Shown one piece after another: positions 9,885 through 19,828 of a stretch of DNA of 64,000 nucleotides. Origin of the DNA: Sepioteuthis lessoniana (taxonomy: Eukaryota; Mollusca; Cephalopoda; Myopsida; Loliginidae). The stretch is taken from contig OY757915.1 in NCBI GenBank assembly GCA_963585895.1, forward strand, positions 96,425,905 to 96,489,904. Direction: 5' to 3'. The position numbers and the translations under genes are program-made. Within the stretch, counting starts at the first letter, position 1, and each line of letters opens with the position of its first letter. The notes beneath the pieces are model-generated. The model was not told the DNA's origin. It worked only from the letters and a program-made list of their open reading frames with translations, and did not search any database.

Positions 9885-11840
9885 CCACATCTTGTAACAA
9901 TCATGAAACCAAGTATGCTTCTCACCTTTGTTAAGTGTAGATTTAATTTTTGTGTAACAATTAATTCATTCTAATGATACAATCCCGATAGCAAAATATA
10001 TCAATTTGATTTTTTATACTGTTTTTTTTGTTTTTTTGTTTTTTTCACATCTATCCCTCTGTAAGATTCATGTTTGGACTAATATTGATATCCTTAATGT
10101 ACCATTTTAGTCCTAAGTTCTTGAATTTCTACCTATAATGTTGATATAACAAATACTGCAAAATACATCTAGAGAAGAAAGTATGCTTTTCATCTGGAAA
10201 ATCAAGTTAATTGTTCTAAAATCAAGTATTCCATTTTACTTTAAAATTCCATATGCAATGATTTGTATAAAGAAGTATTGTTGATTCGTGATCATGTAAT
10301 GGAATTGGTAGCACCATTTGTATATGATACGAAAGGGAATGTTTAACAGCTTTTACTAGTCTTCAACCATTGTAGTTGTAGACTAATAAAAGCTAATTCT
10401 ATAGAGCTATATTCTGAGCAAGAGTCCATCTTGATAAAATTTACTATTAATTTTGAAATAAAGTATGTTAAATGGTCATTTCTCTGTAGAAATGTCTTTC
10501 TCGTCCTTTTTTCCCAGGGAAGTTTATATAGCTAGGAAGGAATTCAAGGTTGACCATAATTGGCCAACATGCCAGTACTACATTTCTCCATATCACAATG
10601 CAGTACTAGCTACTTTTCACTCACTCCAAACAGCCAATTTGCAAAGGAGCATAATTTGGTTTCTCACTCATAAAACCTACTAGCACCACTTAGCAGATAA
10701 TCAGTTGCTGAAAGGAGTTTAAACAAAACCACCATAATAAACATTCTTCGTTGTCATGGTTTAAGACAACAAACATTTTTTTGTTTGTTTTTGGTTAAAA
10801 GAATATTTTATTTTGTTACAAGATACATCTCTGTGACCTGAAATGTTGCATGTAAAATATCAATATATTGTATTATATTCAAATATACTGTACATAAAGA
10901 ATGACAATTTTCTATTTTCTTCTTATTTTCATAAATTATCTTTTTTTTTCACATTTACTGACTTGCATGTTCTAATAGTATTTATTTTGTTTCTTTCAGT
11001 GGTATATCATGTTTATAATTTGATTTTGAATATCTTGGTAGGAAACCAAAAATATTTTGCATTCATTGTACAAAAAAATATTTATTACTCTTTATATTAT
11101 ATTATATTATATTATATTATATTATATTATATTATATTATATATAAAGTTTTATTGCAAGTACAAACAAGAATATTTAAAAAAATGTTCTTAATTTTATA
11201 TAACGTCATAGAAATATTTGAAACATTTACGTGATATAATAAATGGACAAAAATGTGGATCACTCAAGAAGCAGATATTTGCTACATTTAGCTTAGTCTA
11301 CTACAAGATAAGAATGGAGGAGTTGGTGAAAACTTGTCAAAATGGAACTCACAAATATCCAACAAACCAGCAGACTAATTTTTACATTATTATGGTGCTC
11401 AGTATTACATTTTTTTTACATATCCAGTTCTCAACTTGTTTTAAACTAAAATATACAAAAAAAGACTAAAAGAAAAAAAAGTAATATAACAGGGAAAAAA
11501 AGGGTTATACCATTAACTTGGTAATTAGATCTTATGTGTTATTTTTGTAAAAACATAATCTCTTTATCATACAAAATGGGAAATAATTCCTAAATTTCAA
11601 ACCAAGCAAGAGTTATCTTTCTTTAAGACATTTCGAAGTTGAGGTAGTTCAGGAAATGACTAAGCACGTCGTTTATCGCTTGCGACTTATTCACGTGGAC
11701 GGCCGAAAAAAGTCTTATAAGGGATTTGTGATTAAAATTACTGATTGTTTAAAGCTATATTCTCCTGTTTTCATAATTTTAGAAAAGCTTTGGTGAGTTT
11801 TATCAACCTCATGCTGCAATATCAAATTAGTTATTTACTA
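9885..11840. other. AT-rich intergenic DNA, no gene seen
   Basis: No coding similarity recognised on either strand. The only structure is a pentanucleotide (TATTA)n array at about 11095-11142 and some poly(T) near 10020-10045. Confidence 0.6.
11095..11142. repeat. (TATTA)n microsatellite
   Basis: About nine to ten tandem copies of a TATTA/ATATT pentamer. Confidence 0.9.
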
Positions 11841-11849
11841 AGCTTAGTA

Positions 11850-11958
11850 TAGTTGTGGCACGAGGCCAGAAGTATGGGGTACCCAGTGAGAATCAAACTC
11901 ACGAACAATAGTCTGGTAACCTAGCTTACTAATCATTACACCACGTGAGGTGCCCATG
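11850..11958 (-). repeat. SINE-D (tRNA-like) copy
   Basis: Complement: GTACCCAGTGAGAATCAAAC (B-box complement) and ACTAATCATTACACCACGTG (A-box complement) ending AGGTGCCC. Confidence 0.72.
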
Positions 11959-12079
11959 TAGCAATAACAAGTAAGATTTTAGCAGATAGACCAGGAATTT
12001 ATATCAACCCTTGGATGTCGATAAAATCATCCAAGGAACAGATAAATACCTGGAGGGGGTAGAACAAACGTTGTAGGGG

Positions 12080-12240
12080 TGGGCGCCTCAGATGGCATAA
12101 TGGTTAGCAAACCTTCACAAGTGAATTTGAGTCTCATTGGGTGCGACATTCATACAGTCTTGAGCCATATTTAGGCAAAAAAACTTTGTAAATAGCAAAA
12201 CATAGTAGAGGTGGGCATCTTTAATGGTGTAATGGTTAAT
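12080..12240 (+). repeat. SINE-D copy plus second partial head
   Basis: GGGCGCCTCAGATGGCATAA-TGGTTAGCAAAC with GAGTCTCATTGGGTGCGAC; a second head-like GGGCATCTTTAATGGTGTAA begins at about 12211. Confidence 0.7.
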
Positions 12241-12264
12241 TTTAGAGGTGCTTCAACCAATGGA

Positions 12265-12375
12265 AAACTCAATGGAATGTAAGGAGGTCTATTTTGAAGA
12301 AAATTGTTTCAGTGTTTATTTCTGTCTTGGTAAATAAAGCTTCAGTTTCAATAATTTTCGAACACACTTTGTATA
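12265..12375 (+). pseudogene. Probable mariner 3'-end relic
   Basis: TTTTGAAGAAAATTGTTTCA, GGTAAATAAAGCTTCAGTTT, TTCGAACACACTTTGTATA: the same terminal sequence as 33400-33490. Confidence 0.4.
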
Positions 12376-12544
12376 TCAAATTCTGATAAGTTGTAAACAT
12401 GTTTGATTTTATTGTTGCGGAGCTGATAAGCATGTCGACCCTGCAAGCTGTTTTAGTTAAGCATATGAGTAATGACAGCCAATGAAAGAAAAAAAAGGCG
12501 AAATAACAGTATAACAAATATGACAATTTATTCGAGTCTACCAG

Positions 12545-12885
12545 AATAGATGTAAGTTTGTGGATAGATGTTGTAGTCGTCAGCTACATGGTTGATGTCG
12601 GTAGTTGGTATGATTGAAGTCATAGAGAGGCAGCTAGATGATCAATGTGAGTAGCTGGTGTTGGCTGAAGTCATAGAGCAGCAGCTGGATGATCGATGCG
12701 AGTAGCTGGTGTTGGTTGAAGTCGTAAAGCAGCAGCTAGATGATCGATGCAAGTAGCTGGTGTTGGTCGGAGTCATAGAGCAGCAGCTACATGTTTGATG
12801 CGGGTAGCTGATGTTGGTTGAGGTCGTAGAGAGGCAGCTAGATGATTGATGTGAGTAGCTGGTGTTGGCCGAGGTCATAGAGTGA
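12545..12885. repeat. 63-bp minisatellite
   Basis: About five degenerate units of 63 bp, each containing GTAGCTGGTGTTGG, then GTC(A/G)TAGAG and CAGCTAGATGAT. The unit is a multiple of three, so a minus-strand reading frame stays open (a 21-residue Ser/Thr/Tyr-rich repeat), but nothing indicates a gene. The array sits at one end of the GC-richer repeat that continues after the Ty3/gypsy insertion. Confidence 0.85.
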
Positions 12886-13056
12886 ATCGGTGAGGTTAGG
12901 GCTTTACTGTGCCCTAGCTGTGCAGATGTATCAGGAAGTGTAACTAAGGCTTTGCTGTGCCAAAGCTCTGTACTCTTGAGCAAACAGGCTGGGAGGCTGC
13001 AGCTAAGATTGGCAGTATCTTCGTGCTGCATAGATAGGGAAGCAGTTGCTAAAAGC

Positions 13057-13699
13057 TGTTATATTCTGAGTTGTGGGCGAGAAATGCGTATGGTTGCAAA
13101 ACAAAGAACGTATAGATACTCACAATAACACAGTAATGATGTTATAGAAATTTTTTTATAAATAGATTAAGTACAGAGAGTAGAATGGAGAAATATGTTC
13201 ACAGTTAAAGAATGAATTCAGTGGTAGTAGTTACAAAGTTCATGTACTGTACTTGTCTCGTGGTGGAGGGATAGTTACAAAGTTCCCGTGGTGAAGGGAT
13301 GGTTTTCTCGGAATTAGGACAATGTTCTTAGCGGCGGCGATCGTTTGATGTATCGGATGACAGGCGCCGGACGGTGCGTAGAATCCTTAACACGGGTCGT
13401 GTGAAGGAACAAGTCTGTTGATGATTATTTGGTCCGTCTATTTATATATTTTCTGTAGGCTCAGAAACGGCAATTTTTGTGCCCCGCGGGAAGCGTTCCG
13501 ATTGGATATTTATTAATGTATTTTTTTTTTTTTTTTGTTAATTTATCGCAAACGGAAGTTCTGCGCGGAGCCGATGCGTGAGCGACTAACTTTTCATTTT
13601 GAGTTGAGAACTCGAAGTGTTAACTTCCGTTTTTTTTTTCTTTTCTTCTTTTCTTTCTTTTTGTTTTTTCAAATCAAGGCAAGATCTCGTCTTGTAACA
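13057..13699 (-). repeat. Ty3/gypsy 3' LTR (copy B)
   Basis: 643 bp with TG..CA ends; the 3' LTR in element orientation. It shares with copy C a short duplicated segment (GATAGTTACAAAGTTCCCGT, near 13271) that is absent from copy A. A poly(T) run of about 17 near 13520 is longer than in C. Confidence 0.93.
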
Positions 13700-13714
13700 G
13701 CTCCCCCAGATCTT
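13700..13714 (-). other. Polypurine tract of the deleted Ty3/gypsy element
   Basis: Minus strand AAGATCTGGGGGAGC directly abuts the 3' LTR. Confidence 0.75.
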
Positions 13715-13781
13715 ACCATGATTTGAAGTTGCTATGTTGTTAGTGCTTGCTTGCGTGCGTGTTTTGTTTTGGTGTTGTGTA

Positions 13782-14780
13782 TTATCTATTTGGGTATGGG
13801 TCGAGAGCGACTAAAACCTTGTTGAGGGTTCTTTTGAAATTTGCGACCACTCGAATCTTTCCGTTTTTCTTGCGGACGGCAAAAACGGGACTGTTAAATC
13901 CTTTAGGGTTGTTGCAAGGTTCGATAACACCCTCACTTACCATGCGGGCAATTTCTGCGTCAACATCACCCTCCAGTGCTTGGGCTATAGGGTGCTGTTT
14001 TTGGCTCCTGGACTGGCCGTTGGTTGGTATGCGTATGGGCTTGAAGAAAGTGCCCCTTCTATTGTCGTCGGTGCCGAGAATGTCCGCATAGCTGATGAGT
14101 AAATCGGCGGTAGCTTCTAATTCACTACGGCTATGATGGTCTGGAAGCGATAGGCCTACGGTTTGCTTAAGCCAATGGAGTTTTTGGTTGAGAGTCAACC
14201 CGTTAGGCGATGATCTGGCTGTGGCTCGTGGTTCCTCGTTGGAAACGGTTAGGGCGCCGTGTGAAAGGTTGTGGGTCGGTTTTATCCTTGGATGGACGGT
14301 TGTAGAGAGCGGGACAGTATGTTTTAGCTTGCCAGATGGGAGTGTGCGCGCAAGTTTTACAGTCGCCTTCTGGTTATCGATAGTATAGGATAACAGTGTG
14401 TGGTGGCCGAGTATGTTCTGACCGATCAAGATGGGAATGTCTGATGTCGTGATCAGTGTGTCGACGTTGCAGAAAGCGGGGGAAGTATCGTCACCCAAGG
14501 TAATGTCGCAGGTGAGCTTGCCCAGAATAGAGATGTTCCCTCCGATTCCTTTGACTCGGATGTTGGTTTTGGACATGTGTCTTCTTGCATCTTCAGGTAA
14601 GCGAGAAATGGGAATGATGCAAGTCGTGCATCCGGAATCCAACATGCCTACACCGGAGAATGTGATGCCGTTGTTGCGGAGGTTGATCTGAACAAGGGGC
14701 GATCGGAGATCAGGTTGGATTTGAACGTTAAATGTGTGATGATGCTGAGTGGATACATGGACCTGGGAACGAGTCATCAC
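13782..14780 (-). CDS. Ty3/gypsy protease and N-terminal reverse-transcriptase fragment
   Basis: 332 codons in the -1 frame relative to gag, overlapping its stop. An aspartic protease lies at about residues 30-150: active-site DSG at 48-50 in GVGMLDSGCTTC, and the later conserved block ILIGQNILGHH. The start of RT follows: EGVIEPCNNPKGFNSPVFAV, then RKKNGKIRVVANFKRTLNKV and ALDPYP. The frame then stops after two unrelated residues; the catalytic YxDD region, RNase H and integrase are absent. The break is an internal deletion, since the sequence right after it matches the terminal segment downstream of the integrase in copy A. Confidence 0.9.
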   Translation of the reverse strand: MMTRSQVHVSTQHHHTFNVQIQPDLRSPLVQINLRNNGITFSGVGMLDSGCTTCIIPISRLPEDARRHMSKTNIRVKGIGGNISILGKLTCDITLGDDTSPAFCNVDTLITTSDIPILIGQNILGHHTLLSYTIDNQKATVKLARTLPSGKLKHTVPLSTTVHPRIKPTHNLSHGALTVSNEEPRATARSSPNGLTLNQKLHWLKQTVGLSLPDHHSRSELEATADLLISYADILGTDDNRRGTFFKPIRIPTNGQSRSQKQHPIAQALEGDVDAEIARMVSEGVIEPCNNPKGFNSPVFAVRKKNGKIRVVANFKRTLNKVLVALDPYPNR

Positions 14781-16048
14781 ATCTCGTTCGGTCCCAACCG
14801 AAAATCCAGTTCGTCGAAGCGCGTCGCGTGTTCATGGTTGTGCTGATCGCTATCTATTCCAGGTAAACCGGTGTCAGTGGTCGCTATGTGTGCTTGAGCA
14901 TGAGGGGGGTGAAAATATGGGCACCTGTTGCCCTTAAAGCATGCGCGGCCTCGTAAAAAAATTTTGCACATTGCTTGTTGGCTGGGTTGGCCAGCGCTTC
15001 TTTGTGCCCGGTTGTGCTTCATGTTGTAGGTGGGGGCGGTTCGACTTTTCCAGTCAACGATGGATGGGTTCCGCCTGTGGGTTTGCCGCAGTTGCTTGTT
15101 CAGATCCAGCAACTGTAGCTGTACGTCGGCTAGTATCTTGTCACTTTCAAAACTACGAGGTTTGTCAGAGTGTGTAGGTTGGCTCGCCATCAGCGCAGTG
15201 GTTTCAACGGCGGTGGTGATGACCGTTTTGATACCACGATCAAGATAGCGTTGCGCATCGCTGGCTATACCACCCGCTGAGTAGTGTCTGTCCATAGTTT
15301 TGACGAGGTGTGGATAGATGTTAGGTGTCCATGCCTTGATCTTTTCACTCATGAGCATGGCCCCCATTAGGGAAAACGCAGTTTCGGCCGTCATCTCAGC
15401 ATTTTGTCTGTCCGACTTGAATTTTGCCGTGATGTGGACTGTGGCCTCTCGGATTGTGTTTTCAAGTCGGCCTGCAAAATCAGTGAGTTTCTCTCCCTCA
15501 TGTCGCTGAAGGTCCCATGCTCGGCTTAGGTACTGGAAGTTTGTCATTTGGCTCCCGTGGGTGGATATAAGGTAAGCCTTTAGTTCCTCGAACGTGGACG
15601 TAGGCTGTCTTGAGTCCTCCATCTGCTGGAAGATGCCTTCGTTCAGTAGTTGCTTTGCCAGCTTGACAAACTCCTTCTCCATTGCAGGATATTCCCTTAA
15701 TTCTGGCTTAACGTGTATAGTGTAAGCCTTATTAAGGTCGGTAATGAAGCGGTTTACATCGCTGCCCGGTTCGAAGGTCCGGATGGATTTTGTGGCGTCC
15801 CGAAGTGACTGCTGTCGCAATAGAAGCTCATAGTTTGTGGTGTGTTGTTGCAATGTGTGCGATCGATCGTGTGCGGTAGTTTGCAGAGCAGTTAAAAGTT
15901 TGTGGAGGTCTGTTTTCAGTTCACTAATGATTAATTGTGCTTGCGGGTTATCTGCCGGCTCCATGTCAATTTTCGTTTGGAGAATCGCTGCTTTTTGCTG
16001 TTTTATAAGTTCCAAGATTTCTGATCGAGAAAGGCCGGAGTATTCCAT
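14777..16048 (-). CDS. Ty3/gypsy gag with CCCH-type zinc finger
   Basis: 423 codons starting MEYSGLSRSEILELIKQQ, placed 5' in the element directly after the primer-binding site. The first half is helical and charged (capsid-like; a region around LKAYLISTHGSQMTNFQYL resembles gag capsid). The C-terminus carries CKIFLRGRACFKGNRCPYFH at residues 361-380. Its spacing C-x8-C-x5-C-x3-H is that of cellular CCCH (RNA-binding) zinc fingers rather than the retroviral CCHC knuckle. The frame is intact to its TGA. The protease frame overlaps its end by a few bases in the -1 frame, so pol would need a frameshift or restart. Confidence 0.88.
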   Translation of the reverse strand: MEYSGLSRSEILELIKQQKAAILQTKIDMEPADNPQAQLIISELKTDLHKLLTALQTTAHDRSHTLQQHTTNYELLLRQQSLRDATKSIRTFEPGSDVNRFITDLNKAYTIHVKPELREYPAMEKEFVKLAKQLLNEGIFQQMEDSRQPTSTFEELKAYLISTHGSQMTNFQYLSRAWDLQRHEGEKLTDFAGRLENTIREATVHITAKFKSDRQNAEMTAETAFSLMGAMLMSEKIKAWTPNIYPHLVKTMDRHYSAGGIASDAQRYLDRGIKTVITTAVETTALMASQPTHSDKPRSFESDKILADVQLQLLDLNKQLRQTHRRNPSIVDWKSRTAPTYNMKHNRAQRSAGQPSQQAMCKIFLRGRACFKGNRCPYFHPPHAQAHIATTDTGLPGIDSDQHNHEHATRFDELDFRLGPNEM

Positions 16049-16057
16049 ACTTGTTTT

Positions 16058-16075
16058 GCTGCACGCTTGACACCA
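16058..16075 (-). other. Primer-binding site of the Ty3/gypsy element
   Basis: One base after the LTR end the minus strand reads TGGTGTCAAGCGTGC, beginning with the TGG expected to pair with a tRNA 3' CCA. Which tRNA is used cannot be decided here. Confidence 0.65.
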
Positions 16076-16076
16076 G

Positions 16077-16717
16077 TGTTATATTCTGAGTTGTGGGCGA
16101 GAAATGCGTATGGTTGCAAAACAAAGAACGTATAGATACTCACAATAACACAGTAATGATGTTATAGAAAAATTTTTATAAATAGATTAAGTACAGAGAG
16201 TAGAATGGAGAAATATGTTCACAGTTAAAGAATGAATTCAGTGGTAGTAGTTACAAAGTTCATGTACTGTACTTGTCTCGTGGTGGAGGGATAGTTACAA
16301 AGTTCCCGTGGTGAAGGGATGGTTTTCTCGGAATTAGGACAATGTTCTTAGCGGCGGCGATCGTTTGATGTATCGGATGACAGGCGCCGGACGGTGCGTA
16401 GAATCCTTAACACGGGTCGTGTGAAGGAACAAGTCTGTTGATGATTATTTGGTCCGTCTATTTATATATTTTCTGTAGGCTCAGAAACGGCAATTTTTGT
16501 GCCCCGCGGGAAGCGTTCCGATTGGATATTTATTAATGTATTTTTTTTTTTTTTGTTAATTTATCGCAAACGGAAGTTCTGCGCGGAGCCGATGCGTGAG
16601 CGACTAACTTTTCATTTTGAGTTGAGAACTCGAAGTGTTAACTTCCGTTTTTTTTTTCTTTTCTTCTTTTCTTTCTTTTTGTTTTTTCAAATCAAGGCAA
16701 GATCTCGTCTTGTAACA
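16077..16717 (-). repeat. Ty3/gypsy 5' LTR (copy C)
   Basis: 641 bp with TG..CA ends; the 5' LTR in element orientation. It is followed on the minus strand by a primer-binding site and then gag. Confidence 0.93.
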
Positions 16718-16721
16718 AAGC

Positions 16722-17530
16722 TAACCTGTGCCTTAGCGCTGTGCAGCCAAGCGCATGAATGGACAACGGAATCAACTAAGTTGGTTAAGACCAGTTAGTC
16801 TTAGAGTCCTCTTCGTGGTTGCCTCCTGGCTGCCTGCTTTGATGAGTCCATAAGAACCGTCAGAGATACTTCAACCTGTAGAAGGACACCTCTAGTGGTC
16901 CTTAAAAGGAACTTCATCGGATATCTCTGTGATGCAAAGGTGAATGCGACCACGAGATGTAGTATTCAGTCTTAGAGGTAAGGCGAATATAACCACGAGA
17001 TGTAGGATTCAGCCTTGAGAGCCTCGCTCTGACAGCAAGCTCCTGAGAGTTATTTGTCGTTGCCTCCCACCAGACACGACTTGACACAAGGTCAAAAGCC
17101 CGAAGGCCGATTAAAGTGGGGATAAAGGGGAGGGGAAGGTCGGGAACGAGCTGAGACTCGAACCCTGCTAGTCATTGACCCACTAAGTGCAATGTGGATC
17201 TAATGAGTCAAGCCGTTTCACGGACCTAAATCTAGGTCCGGGCACGTATGCCTGCATATAGCTTAAACTAGACCGTGAGGTCTAGTGCTATACAAGGCGT
17301 GCAAAACGGATCTGAGAAAGCAGCTCGCCCACCCGAAGGTTGCCCAGCCAAAGCTGGGGGCCTATTCGGCCCCGAGTCTGCTCTTGGTTTCGATCACCCA
17401 TCCGGCACGAATGCCAGACAGCCCAGCCATAAAATGACCTCTGAATTTTTTGACTCTGGAGCTTTGTTTATAAAAAGGGAAAAGTGTGTCACTCTGCTGG
17501 GCTGCATAGAAATAAAGTTCATCTATTAAA
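16722..17530. repeat. GC-richer repeat with tRNA-like promoter and hairpins (right part of the disrupted unit)
   Basis: This segment continues the sequence interrupted by the Ty3/gypsy insertion: the left part ends at 13056, and both parts share the theme GGCTTTACTGTGCC / CTGTGCCTTAGCGCTGTGC. On the minus strand a tRNA-like internal promoter is visible: A box TGCACTTAGTGG (17191-17180) and B box GGTTCGAGTCTC (17164-17153). Four strong hairpins lie within 17221-17373. Near the right end TTTATAAAAAG (17468-17478) is followed by AATAAA (about 17511). I do not recognise the family. It could be a SINE-like or LTR-like unit. Confidence 0.55.
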
Positions 17531-17850
17531 AATTGTCGTGAAAGTAAAGTCCTTCTTTAGGCTGAGATAGGCTACAGGAGATAATTCACTCTATCTTAAT
17601 AGAGTTACTTTTGACAGATGGGTTCTGTAAATGTTATTTAATGAAATTTATTCCCTTTTCTTAGCTGTAATGGCTGGTCAGGGTCATATAAGGCTTCATC
17701 ATTTCCGGTTGTAGCCAGATGTACTGTTTTTAGGGAGGTGAGTAATCCAATCTGTTTACGTTTGTGAACATTATGATACTGAACTGTTTTTTTTTAGGAC
17801 GTTGCATAATTAAAAACCATCTTATAGGACGTATGTGTGTGAGTATAATG

Positions 17851-18180
17851 TCTCTCTGTTGGCTGGGGCTGTAGAATATGCTGAGTGCATTTCTTGCTGA
17901 GGGTTAATACCCCCCCCCCACAACAAGTGTCCTGAATATGATAATATGCTATCTGATGTTGAGACTTCTGTCCTTGAGCTTTGGGGAATGTGGAGTACTC
18001 CTTCAATGCCATTACTCCCCAGTTCATTTTGCCCCAGAGTGGTAGTACCTGTTAGAGTCCCATCTATGGATCAGATAGAACTATTTAATCATTTACTATA
18101 CTTGAAACCATTTAACTGTGTGCAAACAAATGATTAATGTTAAACTGAATTATTAATGTTCGTTAAATAGCAGTTTGTTG
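17851..18180 (+). repeat. R1 partial copy
   Basis: GTTGGCTGGGGCTGTAGAAT at the left, then CTTTGGGGAATGTGGAGTAC and CCAGAGTGGTAGTACCTGTT; the 3' tail is not seen. It carries a C9 run near 17910. Confidence 0.75.
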
Positions 18181-18403
18181 GCAACCTTAGTTAGGGGTGA
18201 CCTGAAGGCTTCCTTTTCAATAGCTACTACACCGAAGTGTAGGGAAAGGCACTATTCCTTTCCCTGGATTGCTCCACTTTACCCTTCAAGTGTTAAGCAA
18301 GACAGCATCAAGTACCATTTTTTGAGTCTTTGGTATGACTCAACCTGGGATTGAACCCTGGTCTCCCGGACTATTGGCGAACACTCTACTCATTAGGCCA
18401 ATC
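18180..18403 (-). repeat. SINE-C copy, left arm of a head-to-head pair
   Basis: Complement of SINE-C ending in its head (GGGATTGAACCCTGGTCTCC) at about 18400, directly against a second copy in the other orientation. Confidence 0.83.
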
Positions 18404-18637
18404 TCCAATGACCTGGGAGATCGGGGTTCAAACCCAGGTCAAGTCATATCAAAGACTCAAAAATTGGTACTTGATACCTCCTTGCTTAACAGTCAGCAAT
18501 ATAAGGTACGTATCAAGGGTAAAGTTGAGCAATCCTGAGGAAGGAGTAGCGGCCTCCCTTACATCTCAGTGTAGTAGCTATTGAAAAGGGAGCCTTTGGG
18601 TCACCCGTCGACTACAGTCGCTAACTTTACTTTATAT
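18404..18637 (+). repeat. SINE-C copy, right arm of a head-to-head pair
   Basis: CCTGGGAGATCGGGGTTCAA then AACCCAGGTCAAG, with the full body through GCTAACTTTACTTTATA. With the previous copy it forms a ~230-bp-arm inverted repeat. Confidence 0.83.
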
Positions 18638-18806
18638 AGCAATACTTGAATCTATTTAACTGTATGGAAATAATAAATAGCAATGCTTGAATTCATTCAA
18701 CTGTATGCAAACAATAAATATTAATACTTAAATTCATTTGTGTGCAAACAAATGACCTCTGGGTTGTTAAAAAATAAAGTTAACTACAAACTATTCATTT
18801 AGAAAT

Positions 18807-18850
<44 letters not shown>

Positions 18851-18913
18851 ATATGGCATTAAATTACCTACAAGGGTTGATATGCTATAAAACACAACCA
18901 ACCAAACCCACCA

Positions 18914-19150
18914 ACCATGGTGTAATGCTTATCATCAAATAAAAATGAACTTGAACCAAATTTCTATTCTGGATAAAGCTGTTCATTTCACTTCATGTTG
19001 TTAACTTTTGGAAAGGTATGAATAAATCTGTTGTCTCATCTTCTCTAGATATAAGTAAAGTAGTAGGGCAGCCCGGGCTCTCTAGCCTTGGCAGGGCAAT
19101 CAATCTAGGAGAAAGGAATACTCTGAATTCAAGACTTGAGCAGTATTATT
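18914..19150 (+). repeat. SINE-B copy
   Basis: Head CCATGGTGTAATGCTTATCA, body GGAAAGGTATGAATAAATCT, then AGTAGGGCAGCCCGGGCTCT and TCTAGGAGAAAGGAATACTC. Its 3' end faces the next copy. Confidence 0.75.
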
Positions 19151-19215
19151 TGGAGAATCTGTAGCACACTTGTGCACCATTTTTCTTTTTATCAGGTTAT
19201 TCCTAAAGTGTGTGT

Positions 19216-19481
19216 ATTAACCTCTGCCATACGGGCAGGATGAGACACAAGGTCAGTTTTTAAGTGGAGTTCAACAGGTTTGAATTTAGAGTTTTCTTTC
19301 TCAGCTAAAGAAACCCACCTTTCCGACTATTTACCTTTAGCTGGTAGAGGGAGAAAAAATTGAATTCATACCTTTCCCAAGAGTATTAGTGCTATGTGAA
19401 ATGCAATCAGCCTGGGCTTAAACTTGTGTTGCTGTGTCCATTTCCTATGATGATAAACATTACACCACAGACACCTTCTAA
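19216..19481 (-). repeat. SINE-B copy, inverted
   Basis: Complement of the family: ACCTCTGCCATACGGGCAGG, CAAGGTCAGTTTTTAAGTGG, ACCTTTCCCAAGAGTATTAG, with the head complement ATGATAAACATTACACCACA at the right. Confidence 0.78.
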
Positions 19482-19519
19482 TCCAAAAAGTGTGGCTGGT
19501 TCTATACAAGTCTGGGAGA

Positions 19520-19828
19520 TATAGTTAGTATAACAGTTATTGACATGAAAAAGGAATATGTGACTCAAGTTTGAATCCTAGCTAAGGCAGTTTGCATTTC
19601 ATATTGCACTAACACATTTGGGGAAAGATTTTGAATCTATCTGTCCTCCTCAGCTATGGGTAAATAGAAAAGACTAGATTCTTTTGCCTTGTTTAGGCAA
19701 ACAGTCTAAAAGAAAGGAAACTGACTTCAAAAAGTGTTTACTATCCTTAAAAATTGACCTTGTATCACATCCTGTCTATGATGGAGGGGTTGTATCACAT
19801 CCTGCCCATGGTGGAGGGGTTGGGTAAA
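19520..19828 (+). repeat. SINE-B copy with duplicated 3' segment
   Basis: Diverged head and body. The 3' motif TGTATCACATCCTGYCYATG-RTGGAGGGGTTG occurs twice in tandem before TAAATA. Confidence 0.72.

Larger units (their letters stand above)
13057..16717 (-). mobile_element. Internally deleted Ty3/gypsy retrotransposon (LTR-gag-pro-RT fragment-LTR)
   Basis: A 3661-bp element on the minus strand, bounded by two nearly identical LTRs (13057-13699 and 16077-16717) and a 4-bp target duplication AAGC (13053-13056 and 16718-16721). It keeps a primer-binding site, gag, protease, the start of RT and a polypurine tract. RT stops at ALDPYP and the sequence jumps almost directly to the 3' end seen in copy A, so the rest of RT, RNase H and integrase are deleted. 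The near identity of the LTRs, mainly homopolymer length changes, implies a recent insertion. It was presumably moved by enzymes of a full-length relative. Confidence 0.92.

Noticed and set aside
12642..13031. A 129-codon frame with 21-residue Ser/Thr repeats
   Set aside because: It is the 63-bp minisatellite read in a frame free of stops; the flanks give no start context, domain or splice pattern.
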